From: Rosa chinensis
Taxonomy: Eukaryota; Streptophyta; Magnoliopsida; Rosales; Rosaceae
Assembly (NCBI RefSeq): GCF_002994745.2
Contig: NC_037092.1
Coordinates: forward strand, 80,967,324-81,031,323
DNA: 64,000 bases
Direction of reading: 5' to 3'
Part shown: positions 35,389 through 46,709 of the stretch, in pieces
Layout of the letters: each line of letters begins with the position of its first letter
Numbering within the stretch: position 1 is the first letter of the stretch
The notes under the pieces: model-generated
The model's input: only the letters and a program-made list of their open reading frames with translations
Databases searched by the model: none
Told to the model about the DNA's origin: nothing
Made by a program: the position numbers and the translations under genes

Positions 35389-36874
35389 TAAGAAAACAAT
35401 AAAAAAAATTAAAAGTATTTGAGATGACATTAGTATTCACGTACCATAATAAGAACATTATAGTCATATAATTAAAACTGATGAAATCACTAGAAGTGTG
35501 GAGCTAAGAAACAAGAAGGGGAAATGACATATTATGATGATATTAACTTGATCAACCTTAATGGATATAGATTTGATTATGTTTGAAATGATCTCCTTTC
35601 ACCGTGGGAGACTTTCAAGTTCCCAAGTAAGATGGAGGACTAATGTAGCACTATAAAGAGGCTGATCTATTACCGCAACCGTCAAATCTACCGTTAATGT
35701 ATCGAAAAAATGGTGTGTCTTGTACTATGAAAATTAAATAGTGTTTCTACATATACCCGGCAAATATCTTAGTACCACCCCGCTCTAACAAATATTTGTC
35801 AAATTTTCGGAGTTGCCCTTTCTATTAAACAATTAATAATAACTGAAAAAAGAAAGAAGAAAAGAAGTATTCTCAAAAAAAAAAAAAAGAAGAAGAAGAA
35901 GAAGAAAAGAAGTTGAGTGTGCATCATCTTCCCTTCGAACTAGGCCGTCACCCATCTGCGTCCCCACTTCCCTCTCCCCATGCCAGCCATCTGTTTTCTC
36001 TTCCAGTATAAGAACTAAACCTAATTTCCAAGAGGTCTTAATTAGATGCTTATCCAATATTCCAAATTAGCAGGGAGGAACATGTATACGTTGATGATAT
36101 ATTCATTGCTAGATATAAACTATAGAGACAAGATAATCAAATTTTCCCGTCTATAGAATAGTTGGAGTAGAAACTGAATTTTGAAAATTCTAAATTTCAT
36201 CTGGTTTCTTGTTTATCAGAAAATTCTGAAATTCAGCAATGAAGTGCATCATTTCTTTTTTCTTTCTTTTTTCAAATAAAGGATAATATTGGAATTATTG
36301 GATATATTTTACTAGAGCTGGGTGTACAAAGATTAACACCCAAATTAAAACATTGATTTGATCATTTGCTTTCTCCTAAATCCTACTCCTAATCTGTGAA
36401 ACAAAAGAGGCTTTGTTTTGTCTTTTTTTTTACTGAGACCATTAAAATAAAAGAAAAATTCTTACATACGTGTGGCCTTGCGGCTGTCCAATCAGAACCC
36501 ACCAAAAAATTCTTTCATTCCAAAACTACCCTTATTTTAAAGTGAAATACCCAAAATACCCCCCTACTAATGGTTTGATTAGTCAGCCCGTACCACGTGT
36601 TCCTTGTGTCTGCCGTACGCAAGACTTTCTCAAGATAAAAATTCATGTCTCAACCGTTTAGATCAAAGCAAACCGCTAGGATTGCACCTCAGAATGGAGG
36701 TGAGGCTGCAAAGGACGTAAGAACAGGACCTTAAGTCCGAAGGACATCCGTTAAAGTTGGAACCAATAATAGCAGTAGGAAGTCCCAACACACATCGTTC
36801 CCACAAGAAATGCAAAAGAAAGAGACGAAAAAAGAAAGGTAAGAAGGAGCTAGAAACAAACTCAGGAATTAGAG
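35389..36874. other. intergenic, upstream of small membrane protein gene 3
   Basis: No gene seen. Contains a GAA/A-rich microsatellite (35872-35910). A perfect G-box core in accacgtgttc near 36592-36602 lies about 280 bp upstream of gene 3 and could be regulatory. Confidence 0.45.
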
Positions 36875-37099
36875 ATGTGCTTGATGTGCTCGCCGATGAG
36901 ATGTTGCTTGTGTGTCATATGCTTGGTAATTGCGTTGTTAATTCTCGTGTTGTCATTCGGGTTGCGTCCGTTGGGATTGGTGAGGCATCATATCACGAAC
37001 AGGTCTTCAGTGGATATCTGTGATCCAAATGTTCATGGCTCTTTAATTTGTAGAAATGGAAGACCCTTCTTCGGTCACACGGCACCTCCACTTTTCTAG
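36875..37099 (+). CDS. small cysteine-rich single-pass membrane protein, copy 3
   Basis: 74 residues from the first ATG; in-frame ATGs at codons 4 and 8 are alternatives. Codon 4 (MCSPMRCCLCVIC) aligns best with the MC... starts of copies 1 and 2. Cysteines at 10, 11, 13 and 16 precede a hydrophobic helix (about 14-30), then RPLGLVRHHITNR and the tail SVDICDPNVHGSLICRNGRPFFGH, ending TAPPLF. The 9-residue stretch CDPNVHGSL is identical to copy 1, which shows recent shared ancestry or conservation. Function unknown. Confidence 0.73.
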   Translation: MCLMCSPMRCCLCVICLVIALLILVLSFGLRPLGLVRHHITNRSSVDICDPNVHGSLICRNGRPFFGHTAPPLF

Positions 37100-37703
37100 G
37101 TCGAGCTAGGGTTTGTAATTCACTAATTCTCTTATTCGATGTAGCTACGTAACCTACTTCTTTCTCAGTTCTTGTACGTTGATTATTATTGAACATTAAA
37201 GAAGTTTTTAGGCTTGATAATGATCAACGGTGGTAATCTGGGTTTTATTGCATTAGGATTAATGTGGGCATGTATATATTGCCCCCGGTTTTATTTTTTC
37301 TTCTAATTGGTTCATATTGGGTTTGTTTATGCATGTAGGCCGTTGAGGCTTTGTTTTTTCCCTTTCTTTTACTTGATTTTTATTTTGTAAATATGATGCT
37401 GAATTAATGAGTGAATGGTTACATTTCTATCCTTATTTGACCACTAAAGTTGTCAACAAAATCAGTTGGATTTGTATTGTACGTATTTGCTTTGGGTTTG
37501 ATTACAACATTGAAAAGAGAAGGATGATCTTCACAAAGGCAACTTTTAACAGGAAATCACAAACACCCTTTTTTAATATATGGCAGTACGTATAAGATCT
37601 TACACCAAATTCGATCATCCCACTTACTCTGCATTTTTTGTATGCTAATCCCCTAAACATGAGAAAATAGTACAAGTTTCATGCCCATGAAATAGAAAAG
37701 CTC
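37100..37703. other. intergenic, no gene seen
   Basis: The 3' flank of small membrane protein gene 3; AT-rich, nothing recognised. Confidence 0.5.
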
Positions 37704-38093
37704 ACAAACAGTACCTGAATTATAGGCCACTAATAACTTTCGTACCTAAACTTTAAAAACTATTATTTTGGTACCTGGACTTTTCACCCCGACCCAAGAT
37801 TCATACCTGGGATCCACTTTGCCGTTAACGGTGTTAACTTTGTAAGGGTAAATCTGTCTTTTCACTTGCAGGAAGAGAGAAAAAAAAAATTTTAAAAATA
37901 TGAACAGTATCCATGGTAAGAGAGATGAACAGTGAAATGACAGATTTACCCTTGTAAATTTAACACCGTTAACGGTAAAGTGGATCCCAGGTATGAATCT
38001 CGGGTCGGGGTGAAAAGTCCAGGTACCAAAATGATAGTTTTTGAAGTTGAGGTACGAAAGTTATTAGTGGCCCATAGTTTGGGTACTGTTTGT
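37704..38093. mobile_element. MITE with long terminal inverted repeats
   Basis: About 390 bp. The left arm (acaaacagtacc..., through ggtacctggacttttcacc and ccgttaacggtgttaac) is repeated in reverse complement on the right, ending gggtactgtttgt. The arms are about 150 bp each with mismatches and a short A-rich centre. Mutator-like MITEs look like this. I could not confirm a target duplication. Confidence 0.8.
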
Positions 38094-38179
38094 ATTTTTT
38101 CCCCCCATGAAATGATGACTTGGGCGGCCATTCAAATCTAATTTGTCCCAAAACAAGGACCAAGCCCGGATTTCGAATT

Positions 38180-38466
38180 AGGGAAGACCGGGCTACCCGG
38201 TCTTCGACCCTCCGATGCCTAAGTCAGATACATGTAAGAATGTAGACTAGTTGGAGTAAATGGAGAGTAGTGCCTTACCTTGAATGAGTGGAGAGACATG
38301 TATTTATAGTGTGGGGATGGGCTTGTCACTCCTTTGTTTCCAATGTGGGACTAGCTGTGGTCCACCTGATATCACAAGTGTATGGTATCGGCATCCTGTC
38401 TGGGCTTTATTAGCTTTACTTTACGTGGCTAGTGAGCCTTGTGCCTAGACAGTATATATACCAACA
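38180..38466 (-). mobile_element. 3' LTR of the LARD, truncated
   Basis: Starts TGTTGGTATATATAC on the minus strand after the polypurine tract. It matches 53231-53533 with a 16-base gap and lacks the last 80 bases or so of the element's LTR, so no target duplication can be called. A TATA box (CTATAAATA on minus) lies near 38310. Confidence 0.8.
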
Positions 38467-38984
38467 ATTCCCCCAAGTCCCCGGTCAAGAGTTCTCTTGG
38501 GTGGGGAGTTTGTCATGGTAGAAATATCAGAAGTGCAAGGCGAGCATTCTTGGCACGTGACTTTCGTACACCATTACCCCCAGTCCCCCAAGTCCCCAAC
38601 TAAGAGGAGTCTTGACTGGGGTGGTGATTTGTTTTTCCAAGTAGAAACGGCGCAAGCTTTCATTGGACATTTGACAAGAGTTTCTTCCTTAAGGTGACTA
38701 GTTCCCCAGTCCCCCGAGACCGAGGTCAGAGGGTTTAGATCAGGGTCTGCTAGCATGTGGCATCTGGTATGCTCAATAGAAGGCGTACTCGATACACTTG
38801 GTGTCTGCAAGGATAGCCTTGGCTATGTCAGCCCATTTTTGCATATGACGATAGTAATAATTTTGGTGTGAAGCCGATAATGACTGTAATGAATGTAGCC
38901 GATAGTGGCTGGAATGTACGTGGCGATATCACTGTTGTTAAGCTTGGTACAACCTTTTGTTTTGCATGTAGTGGCATGCAATCA

Positions 38985-39395
38985 TATAATAGAGAAAGAT
39001 GAGACATGACAATATTGTATAATGGAGAGAAGCCATGGCGATATCGTATCATGTGATGGAGAAATAAAACATAGCGATATCATGTAATGGAGATAAAACA
39101 CGGAAATGTCATATAATAGAGAAAACATGGCGATACCTCGTGTTGGAGAAAGATTCATGCCGATGACATATGGCGATATCGCGTGTTGGAGAGACAACTC
39201 ATGGCCATATCATATAATAGAGAGGTAAAACATAACAATATTGTATAATAAAGTTAAAGCATGGCGATGTTGTGTAACAGAGAGATAAAACACGGCAATA
39301 CTGCTTATTAAAGGAAGATAACTCATGCCAATATCAGATAATGGAGAGATCACACATGGCGATATCGCGTATAAAGGAGAGCGTGTCGTAATCAC
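38985..39395. repeat. LARD array 1, gcgatatc / gataatggagag words
   Basis: A degenerate tandem array of about 35-40-bp units combining atggcgatatcg with tataatggagaga.aaaac. At least eight variants. Confidence 0.75.
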
Positions 39396-39479
39396 GCTTG
39401 GTGGCGATATTTGGGTGTTTTATGGGATAGTGCTAGGCTATGTCACCACAACTGTGCTTGTAGTGATGTTTAGTGTTGG

Positions 39480-39965
39480 CTATTTCAACTTGATCGCGTT
39501 TCGCCATTTCAACCATTTCACTTTGATCGCATTTAGCCATTTTGGCTTAATCACATTTAACCATTTCATTTAGGCATGTCGCCTCGATCGCCTTTCATTT
39601 AGACATTTTGCCTTGATCGCCTTTCATTTAGCCATTTGATTTTGGTAGCATTTAGGCATTTAACCTTGATCTCATTTCATCTAGGCATTCCGCCTTGCTC
39701 GCATTTCATTGATCGCCTTAGGCATTTCGCCTTGATCTCCTTTCATTTATCGCTTTTCATTTAGGCATTTCTCCTTGATCGCATTTAAGCATTTCATTGT
39801 GATCGCATTTAGCTATTTCATTGTGATTGCAATTAAGCATTTCACATTGTTCGCTTTGGGGCATTTCACATTGATCGCATTGAGCATTTCACGTTGATTG
39901 CATTAGAGCATTCCACATTGTGATCACATTGGAGTATTTCACATTGATCGCATTGGCAATACAAG
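39480..39965. repeat. LARD array 2, about 25-bp unit
   Basis: Repeated variants of gcatttcgccttgatcgcattt, with period near 22-30 bp, about 18 copies, increasingly degenerate to the right. Confidence 0.8.
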
Positions 39966-40184
39966 GGTTTGCGAGTGATAGCACTTATAGTGCTATATCA
40001 GCACAACCATCCATTAGCGATATTATCAATTTGAGCCATTGCGGTTTGGTTATGCGTTAGGCAATAGTTTGGGATTGCTATACAGCGTGCCCATGCCTTT
40101 AGTGATATTTTCATGGAGAGAGATAAAAAAGGCGATATCGAGACAATTTCATTGAAAATTACCAAAGGTAGTGACAGAATACAA

Positions 40185-40400
40185 GGTGATCATTGGAGAA
40201 GACGTGGTGGTCATCTGAGAATACATGGCGATCATTGGAGAATATATGGCAATCATTAGAGGATTCATTGAGATCATTGGAGATCGCATTAAGATCATTG
40301 CTATCATTGGAGAACACATTGCGGTCATTGGGGAGCACATTGTGATCATTGGAGAGCACATTGAGATCATTGGAGAACACTTTGCGATCATTAGAGAATT
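40185..40400. repeat. LARD array 3, about 21-bp unit
   Basis: Variants of gatcattggagaacacattgc in about nine copies. Because the period is 21, frames on both strands stay open and give heptad-like peptides; I regard these as by-products of the repeat. Confidence 0.85.
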
Positions 40401-40514
40401 GGTAGAGTTCCAGAGGGGCAGGTTTGTAAGATTATAGTCCCGAGTGCCGCTAGGGCACGAGCGAGGAGTTAAGAGAGTGCCTTCTAGGGTATAAGCGTGA
40501 AGCTAAATTTTTGG

Positions 40515-41440
40515 CGAATATATAATGCTAAGGCATGACGAGTACGTTGAATATGTCACTGAGGCATGGTGAGTTTGTAGTTGAGGCATGGCGAGTGTGT
40601 CCTTCGAAACATGGTGAGTACGCCATTTTGAGATATAGAGGATGTAGGTCGCCTGAGACATGGGTGAGACGCCGCTGAAGCATGAATAACATATCGCAGA
40701 GCATATATATGACATCGTTGAAGTATGGATAGTGTATCGTTGAAGCATGGATGATATATCGCTAAGGTCTAGAGAAGATACTGCTGAAGCGTGGAGAACG
40801 TGTCGATGAAGCGTGAAGGATATATCGCTGATACATGGATGACGCTGAAGCGTAGATAATTATTGCTAAAAGATAGATATATAATATACAGCTGAAACAT
40901 AGGGAAGTTACTGGTGAAGCATAGGTGGGATACAACTGGAGCATAGATGAGATACTATTAAAGCATAGAAAAGAGATTGCCAAGGTCTGGATAATATACT
41001 GCTGAAGCACATATGAGATACCGCTAATGTGTAAATAATATACTGCTGAAGTGCGGCAAGTATAGGTCATTGAGGCATAGGTAATAGACTGCTGAAGCAT
41101 ATATAAGATGTTGCTGAAGCATGGCGAGTACGTCGCGGAAGCATGTCAAGTACGCAGTTGTAGCATGTCGAGAATGTGCCACTGAAGCATGTCGAGTACG
41201 CCGTTGAAGCATGTCGTTAAAACATGGCGAGTGTATCGTTGAAACATTGGAAAGTCTTGGGAGTATGTCATTGAGGCGTTGCGAATATTGGGAATATGTC
41301 ATTGGAGTATGACGAGTATGTATCATTGAGGCAGGGCAAGTGTGTGCCATTCAAGCATGGTGGTAGGGTGTACAAGTCTCCCGATATCGAGAACATTTAT
41401 CATGGCGAGAGTATGCCATTCAGGCATGGCGAGTATGGTG
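40515..41440. repeat. LARD array 4, gaagcatggcgagtacgtcg words
   Basis: About thirty degenerate variants of gctgaagcatggcgagta.gtc, with period varying from about 24 to 45 bp. An 11-base C run occurs at 41448-41458, just after the array. Confidence 0.75.
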
Positions 41441-41458
41441 TACAAGTCCCCCCCCCCC

Positions 41459-42955
41459 AGTATCGAGGACATTTACCATGGCGAGATCGAGGATTGATCT
41501 CGCTTGTGAGATGTCATGTGACTATAAGCAATAGAGGTGCTAAAAATGTAGTAGCATTTGGGTATAAGATTAAAGTGTTTAAATAAGAGTATTGAGTATA
41601 GCTCAATGAGCAATTTTGTGTGCATGACATTGTTTGGATATCTATGCATGTCACCATTTGTAAAGCGAGTATCGCAAGTGTATACGTAGTAATGTAATCA
41701 AGATAAAAGCATGGCATGTGTGTTTAGCATGTAAATCTCAGTGGAGATACTAATGACACTTTGCATTTGTAATCAAGTTTTATAATCATGGAGACATTTA
41801 AAGCATAGCATTAACATTTAGGTGTAGTGAATATGCGACTAAAATTATCACATTTTATAGGCATGCTGAGATTATAGTAATCAATGAAGCATATGAAGTA
41901 TAGCATTAGCTAAAATTAAAAGGGTGTGGATGAAAACTTATCTGGAGTCGTTCATAAGTGGAGAAAATATTGTAGAAATATTGAAGTTATCCATATATAT
42001 AAGACTCCATGCCGACTAGTGAGTGCCGATAGTGCACTTGCTTTGCTCATAAAAAAGGTACCCGTTGGGGTGATGGTGCCTCATTAAAAATAAGTAAGTG
42101 AGTAGCAGCTTATTCATAATATTTAACTAACTATTTTAGATATGATATGCTCACGTAGCCTTGCTACAATGTTTGAATGAATATCGCGTGCACCAATTAA
42201 ATGAAAGCGTAAGTGGTATTATCAGTATACTAGTGCACATTGATGATCATGGCTTGGTGGCATATGCCGAGTTTACATGAGTGATCAATTAGCAAAGAGC
42301 AATAAGGCGACTCATAAATATCAATGTATATGTAGGCATTAGAGCCTATGCCAATCTTGGTGAATATGAGGGATGTATGTGGTGATTCGCCCACCATGAA
42401 AATTCGTTCATTCTTGATGGAAGGCTAACATATATGTTTGATTGCTACTGCCATGTGCATGACACTATGGAGTTATTAATAGTTACAGTAGGATAAATAA
42501 CAGCAGTTATTTGGAACTTGGAGACGTAAAGCATAGACATAAAGCAAATACTCTATTAATGTGCTCTGCAAATGTACATATTTAATTATGTATCATGTAA
42601 GATGATTAACATCTATAAATTGTGTCCTGAAGATGAGAATCAATGCATGAATTGTATCAATGCCTGGGCTTTGGTCAAATGGCTCATGCAAGCACGTACA
42701 ATTTACTAGTTTTGTGCTTAAAGAAAAATATGTGCTGCCACGTTCGATATATAGCCATGTGAAGGTGACTAACCCATCATGTATAAGTCATTTATGAGAG
42801 AATACTAATCAAGCAGTGGAATAAATTATGCATGAGCTAGCAGTCATGTTGATACGTGGTATCAGATTTGTGGGCTAGAAAATCATGTGTATGCATAATG
42901 TCCATGGTATTAACTATTAACCACAATTTGTAGCGGTGGACTGCCAGTGCTTGAA
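41459..42955. other. LARD interior, no gene seen
   Basis: AT-rich non-coding sequence between array 4 and the copia C insertion site. No motif recognised on either strand. Confidence 0.55.
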
Positions 42956-42960
42956 TAATT

Positions 42961-43117
42961 AATCAAATAGAATAAGATTGAGAATAAATTTTCTGATATA
43001 TTATTACACCCATTACTGTGTACTACTGTACTACACAACATATACAAGGTAAGTAGTTACAACAGTATATTCCCTTGTTAGTCTATTCCTAATAGGGAAC
43101 TATGACTCACACTAACA
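42961..43117 (-). mobile_element. 3' LTR of copia C
   Basis: On minus it begins TGTTAGTGTGAGTC immediately after the polypurine tract and ends ...CTATTTGATT next to the duplication taatt. Shorter than the 5' LTR by one internal block. Confidence 0.85.
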
Positions 43118-43124
43118 CTCCCCC

Positions 43125-45740
43125 TCAAGTTGGCGCATATATATCAACCATGCCTAACTTGCTTAGTGAGTCATAAAACGCCTTCCTGGAAACTCTTTTG
43201 GTAAGTACATCTGCAAGTTTCTCTTCAGTTGGAACAAAAGAAAAACTAATAATTTTGGCATCTAGCTTCTCCTTTATAAAGTGACGATCAACCTCCACAT
43301 GCTTAGTACGATCATGCTGTACTGGATTCTGTGATATGTCAATGGCTGCCTTGTTGTCACAATACAACTACAAGGTACTACCCAAATCACTTACCAAATT
43401 CCTCAGCCACAACAATTCACACACTCCGTGAGCCATACCCCTATACTCAGCCTCAGCACTAGATCGTGCCACAACTTTCTGTTTCTTACTCTTCCATGTA
43501 ACCAAATTACCTCCCACAAAGGTAAAGTAACCCGATGTTGACCTCCTGTCTGTAATGTTTCCAACCCAATCTGCATCTGTGAAGCCACAAACCTCAAGAA
43601 TGTTGTTGTGTTTGGAAAACAGTACTCCCCTTCCTAGAGCTGACTTCAAGTACTTCAAAATTCGCATAACAGTATCCATATGACTCTCACTCGGGTTATG
43701 CATGAACTGACTCACCACACTCACTACATATGCAACATCTGGTCTAGTATGAGCTAAATAAATCAAGCGCCCAACCAACCTCTGATAGCGAGCTCGATCA
43801 GTAGGTACCTGATCTGGATACTCAGCTAAACAATGGTTCTGCTCAATAGGAGTATCAACAGGTCTACAATCCAACAAACCTGTCTCTGTCAGCAAGTCAA
43901 GAACGTACTTCCTCTGGCACAAATAGATTCCTTCTCTCCCCCTGGCTACCTCAATTCCTAAGAAGTACTTAAGTTCACCCAAGTCCTTCATCTCAAACTC
44001 AGAGGCTAGCTGTCTCTGCAGTCTATCTATCTCAACAGTATCATTGCCAGTGATTACCATATCATTCACATAAATAATTAGAGCTGTTACCTTCCTTTGT
44101 TGATGCTTAAGGAACAAGGTATGGTCTGAGTTGCTTTGTCTGTAGCCAACCTTCCGCATGAACTGTGAAAATCTTCCAAACCAAGCACGAGGTGACTTTT
44201 TAAGACTATACAGAGATTTTCTCAATCTGCATACAAAATCACTAGGAGAAGCAACTACATACCCAGGTGGAAGGCTCATGTACACTTCCTCGGCTAACTC
44301 TCCATGAAGAAATGCATTCTTGACGTCAAACTGTTGGAGTGGCCAGTTTAAACTAGCAGTGAATGAGAGCAGAACCCGAATAGTGTTCATCTTGGCAACA
44401 GGAGCAAACATTTCATCGTAGTCAATACCATACGTCTGAGTAAACCCCTTTACTACAAGGCATGCTTTGTACTGATTCACTGATCCATCTGCATTATGCT
44501 TCATGGTAAACACCCAACGATAACCTACAGCCTTCTTGCCTTGTGGTGGAGGCACAAGTTGCCAAGTATTGCTCTTCTGCAACGCCTCCATCTCTTCCTC
44601 CATTGCCTTCCTCCACTTTGGATCCCCCAATGCATCCTGCACTTTGTTAGGTACTGATATAGCAGATATTTGATTCACAAAAGATTCATATGACTTAAAT
44701 AAGCTCCTAGTGGACATATAGGCTACTGGGTATTTTGATTTAGCAGTAAGGGTAGGTTCATATCTTTTGGCTGATTGACCCCGAGTGGTCCTATTTGGTA
44801 ACACATATTGCTCAACATTAGACTCATTACTACTAGTACTAGTAAGTGGACATACCTCAAATGAGTGATCTTCAGTACCAGGAAGCTGTGGCTCAGGGGT
44901 AGAAGCAATGGTAGGAGGGACAGTTGTGTCTTCAACATCATTTTCGGCCATAGAGACTGGTGCTTGGATGTTTGGAGTTGTATCTTCAACATCATTTTCG
45001 GCCATAGAAACTGGTGCTTGGATGTTTGGAGCTTCTGCTTTTGGCGATGAGCTAATGGTCTCAACTGGATCCGTCAAAATACCACCTGCTTCTTCTCCTC
45101 CTTCTGATTCCTCCCCCTCTCCATGATACAGCTCTTCAAAAAATGAATTCTCCCCCTGAAGAGCTGTATCTGAAGAGGTAAAATAACTCATATCCTCAAA
45201 GAAAGTGACATCCATAGTGATATAGTACTTCCTGGTAGGTGGATGAAAGCACTTGTACCCTTTCTGATACCCTCCGTAGCCAACAAACACACACTTAAGT
45301 GCCCAGGCATCTAATTTAGACCTCTGGTTCTTAGGAACATAGACAAAAGCAACACAACCAAAGACACGAGCTGGAAGATTATGAAATGAAGGTAAGGAGA
45401 CATAAGATGCAAGAACCTCAAATGGAATTTTTCCCTGTAGAACACTAGAGGGAAGACGATTGATAAGATGGGAGGAAATATATACAACATCGCCCCAAAG
45501 ATACTTAGGCATATGGGCACTAAAGAGAAGGGCACGAGCCATATCAAGTAAATGACAGTTTTTCCTTTCAAACACTCCATTTTGTTCAGGTGTTTGCGGA
45601 CATGTGGTTTGGTGAACAATCTCATGGGTGTTAAAAAACTCTTGGAAAACATGATTAACATATTCCCCCCCCCCCCCCCCCCCCCCCCCATTGTCAGAAC
45701 GAAGGACTTTAATGGTGTGTGTTTGAACAATCTCGTACAA
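43125..45740 (-). pseudogene. copia C integrase C-terminal part, reverse transcriptase, RNase H
   Basis: Reads integrase RSDNGGG...EYVNHVFQEFF and CPQTPEQNGVFERKN, then LINRLPSSVL and FGCVAFVYV, a linker with a tandem duplication (APNIQAPVSMAENDVEDTT then PNIQAPVSMAENDVEDTT), and reverse transcriptase WVFTMKHNADGSVNQYKACLVVKGF, FDVKNAFLHGEL. The catalytic site reads YVND instead of YVDD, losing the first Asp of the pair. RNase H SAEAEYRGMA is followed by an in-frame TAG (about 43365), after which LYCDNKAAIDISQNPVQHDRTKHVEVDRHF continues to the stop. A 25-base G run (minus) lies inside the integrase DNGG motif. Confidence 0.88.
45665..45689. repeat. 25-base poly-C run inside copia C integrase
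   Basis: An uninterrupted homopolymer where related integrases have just DNGGEY. Either an expansion or a sequence artefact. Confidence 0.9.
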
Positions 45741-46501
45741 TCATCAATAAACAACACAAAATATCTCATACCCGAGACAGTGGGCTCTCTAGAAGGTCCC
45801 CAAACATCAGAATGAATCAACTCAAAAGGAATAACACTTTTATTAGACACTCTAGGAGAATAAGTAACACGATGACTCTTGGCCAAAACACATGTTTCAC
45901 AACGTAAAGCAGACTCATTCACACCAATAAACAGAGTAGGCATGGTTGTTTTCATAAGACTAAAAGGAGGATGCCCTAAACGACGATGCCACAACCAAAT
46001 TTCACTTATCTTATCAGAATTCGAAGTCAAAGCGACTCGGGACTGTGCTCCTAGTTTTTCTCCCGCGTATGTCGGATCCAGATGGAACAACCTACCCCTC
46101 AGATACCCCCGACCGACTATCTCCCTGGTGAGAAGATCCTGAAAAATCACATACATAGGATAAAAGGTTACGAAACATTTAGACTCAGTATTCAACTGTG
46201 GAACAGATATCAAGTGATGAGACAAGTCAGGTACATATAACACATTATGAAGCTCTAAAGTGGGAGTAATACGCACTGACCCGGACCCTAACACAGGAAA
46301 AGCCTCACCATTGGCATTGGTGACATAGGACACAGGTGGGGAAGACAAGGCAGTAAAATACGATTTATCATAAGTCATATGATCGGAGGCACCAGAATCA
46401 ATAATCCATGTATCAGAACCAACAAAGTTAGAAACCTTTAAAGCCATACCAATCTTACCACAATCCCCAAAAGAACCTCCATCTGAACTTCGCACATACA
46501 C
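45741..46501 (-). pseudogene. copia C protease and integrase N-terminal part
   Basis: Reads the protease motif WIIDSGASDHMTYD, then LWHRRLGHPPFSLM with CETCVLAKSHR, and integrase HSDVWGPSREP, YFVLFIDDCTRL. It then passes out of frame at about 45740. Some 40 residues of the integrase core expected between FIDDCTR and KVLRSDNG are absent, so an internal deletion accompanies the frame change. Upstream in the same frame, interrupted by two TAG codons, is a gag-like start MGGDDSEG (about 46567) leading straight to the protease, so gag itself is missing. Confidence 0.82.
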
Positions 46502-46567
46502 CTTAACCTTCTAGACATCATTGACCTTGGAACTCTAACCTTCACTGTCATCACCACCCATTGCAAT

Positions 46568-46677
46568 AATATAATAGTAAAATCACACAATCACAGAGTA
46601 TGCAGCGGAATAACAAGAACAGGAGATTCCGAAAGTAACAATAACAGATTGTGCAATAACCGTGCAATAATTAATGA

Positions 46678-46709
<32 letters not shown>

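Noticed and set aside
40159..40437. Open frames on both strands with heptad-like repeats (IIGEHI and MCSPMI types)
   Set aside because: They are a by-product of the 21-bp tandem array in the LARD: the period is a multiple of three, so several frames stay open. No start context or homologue is recognised.
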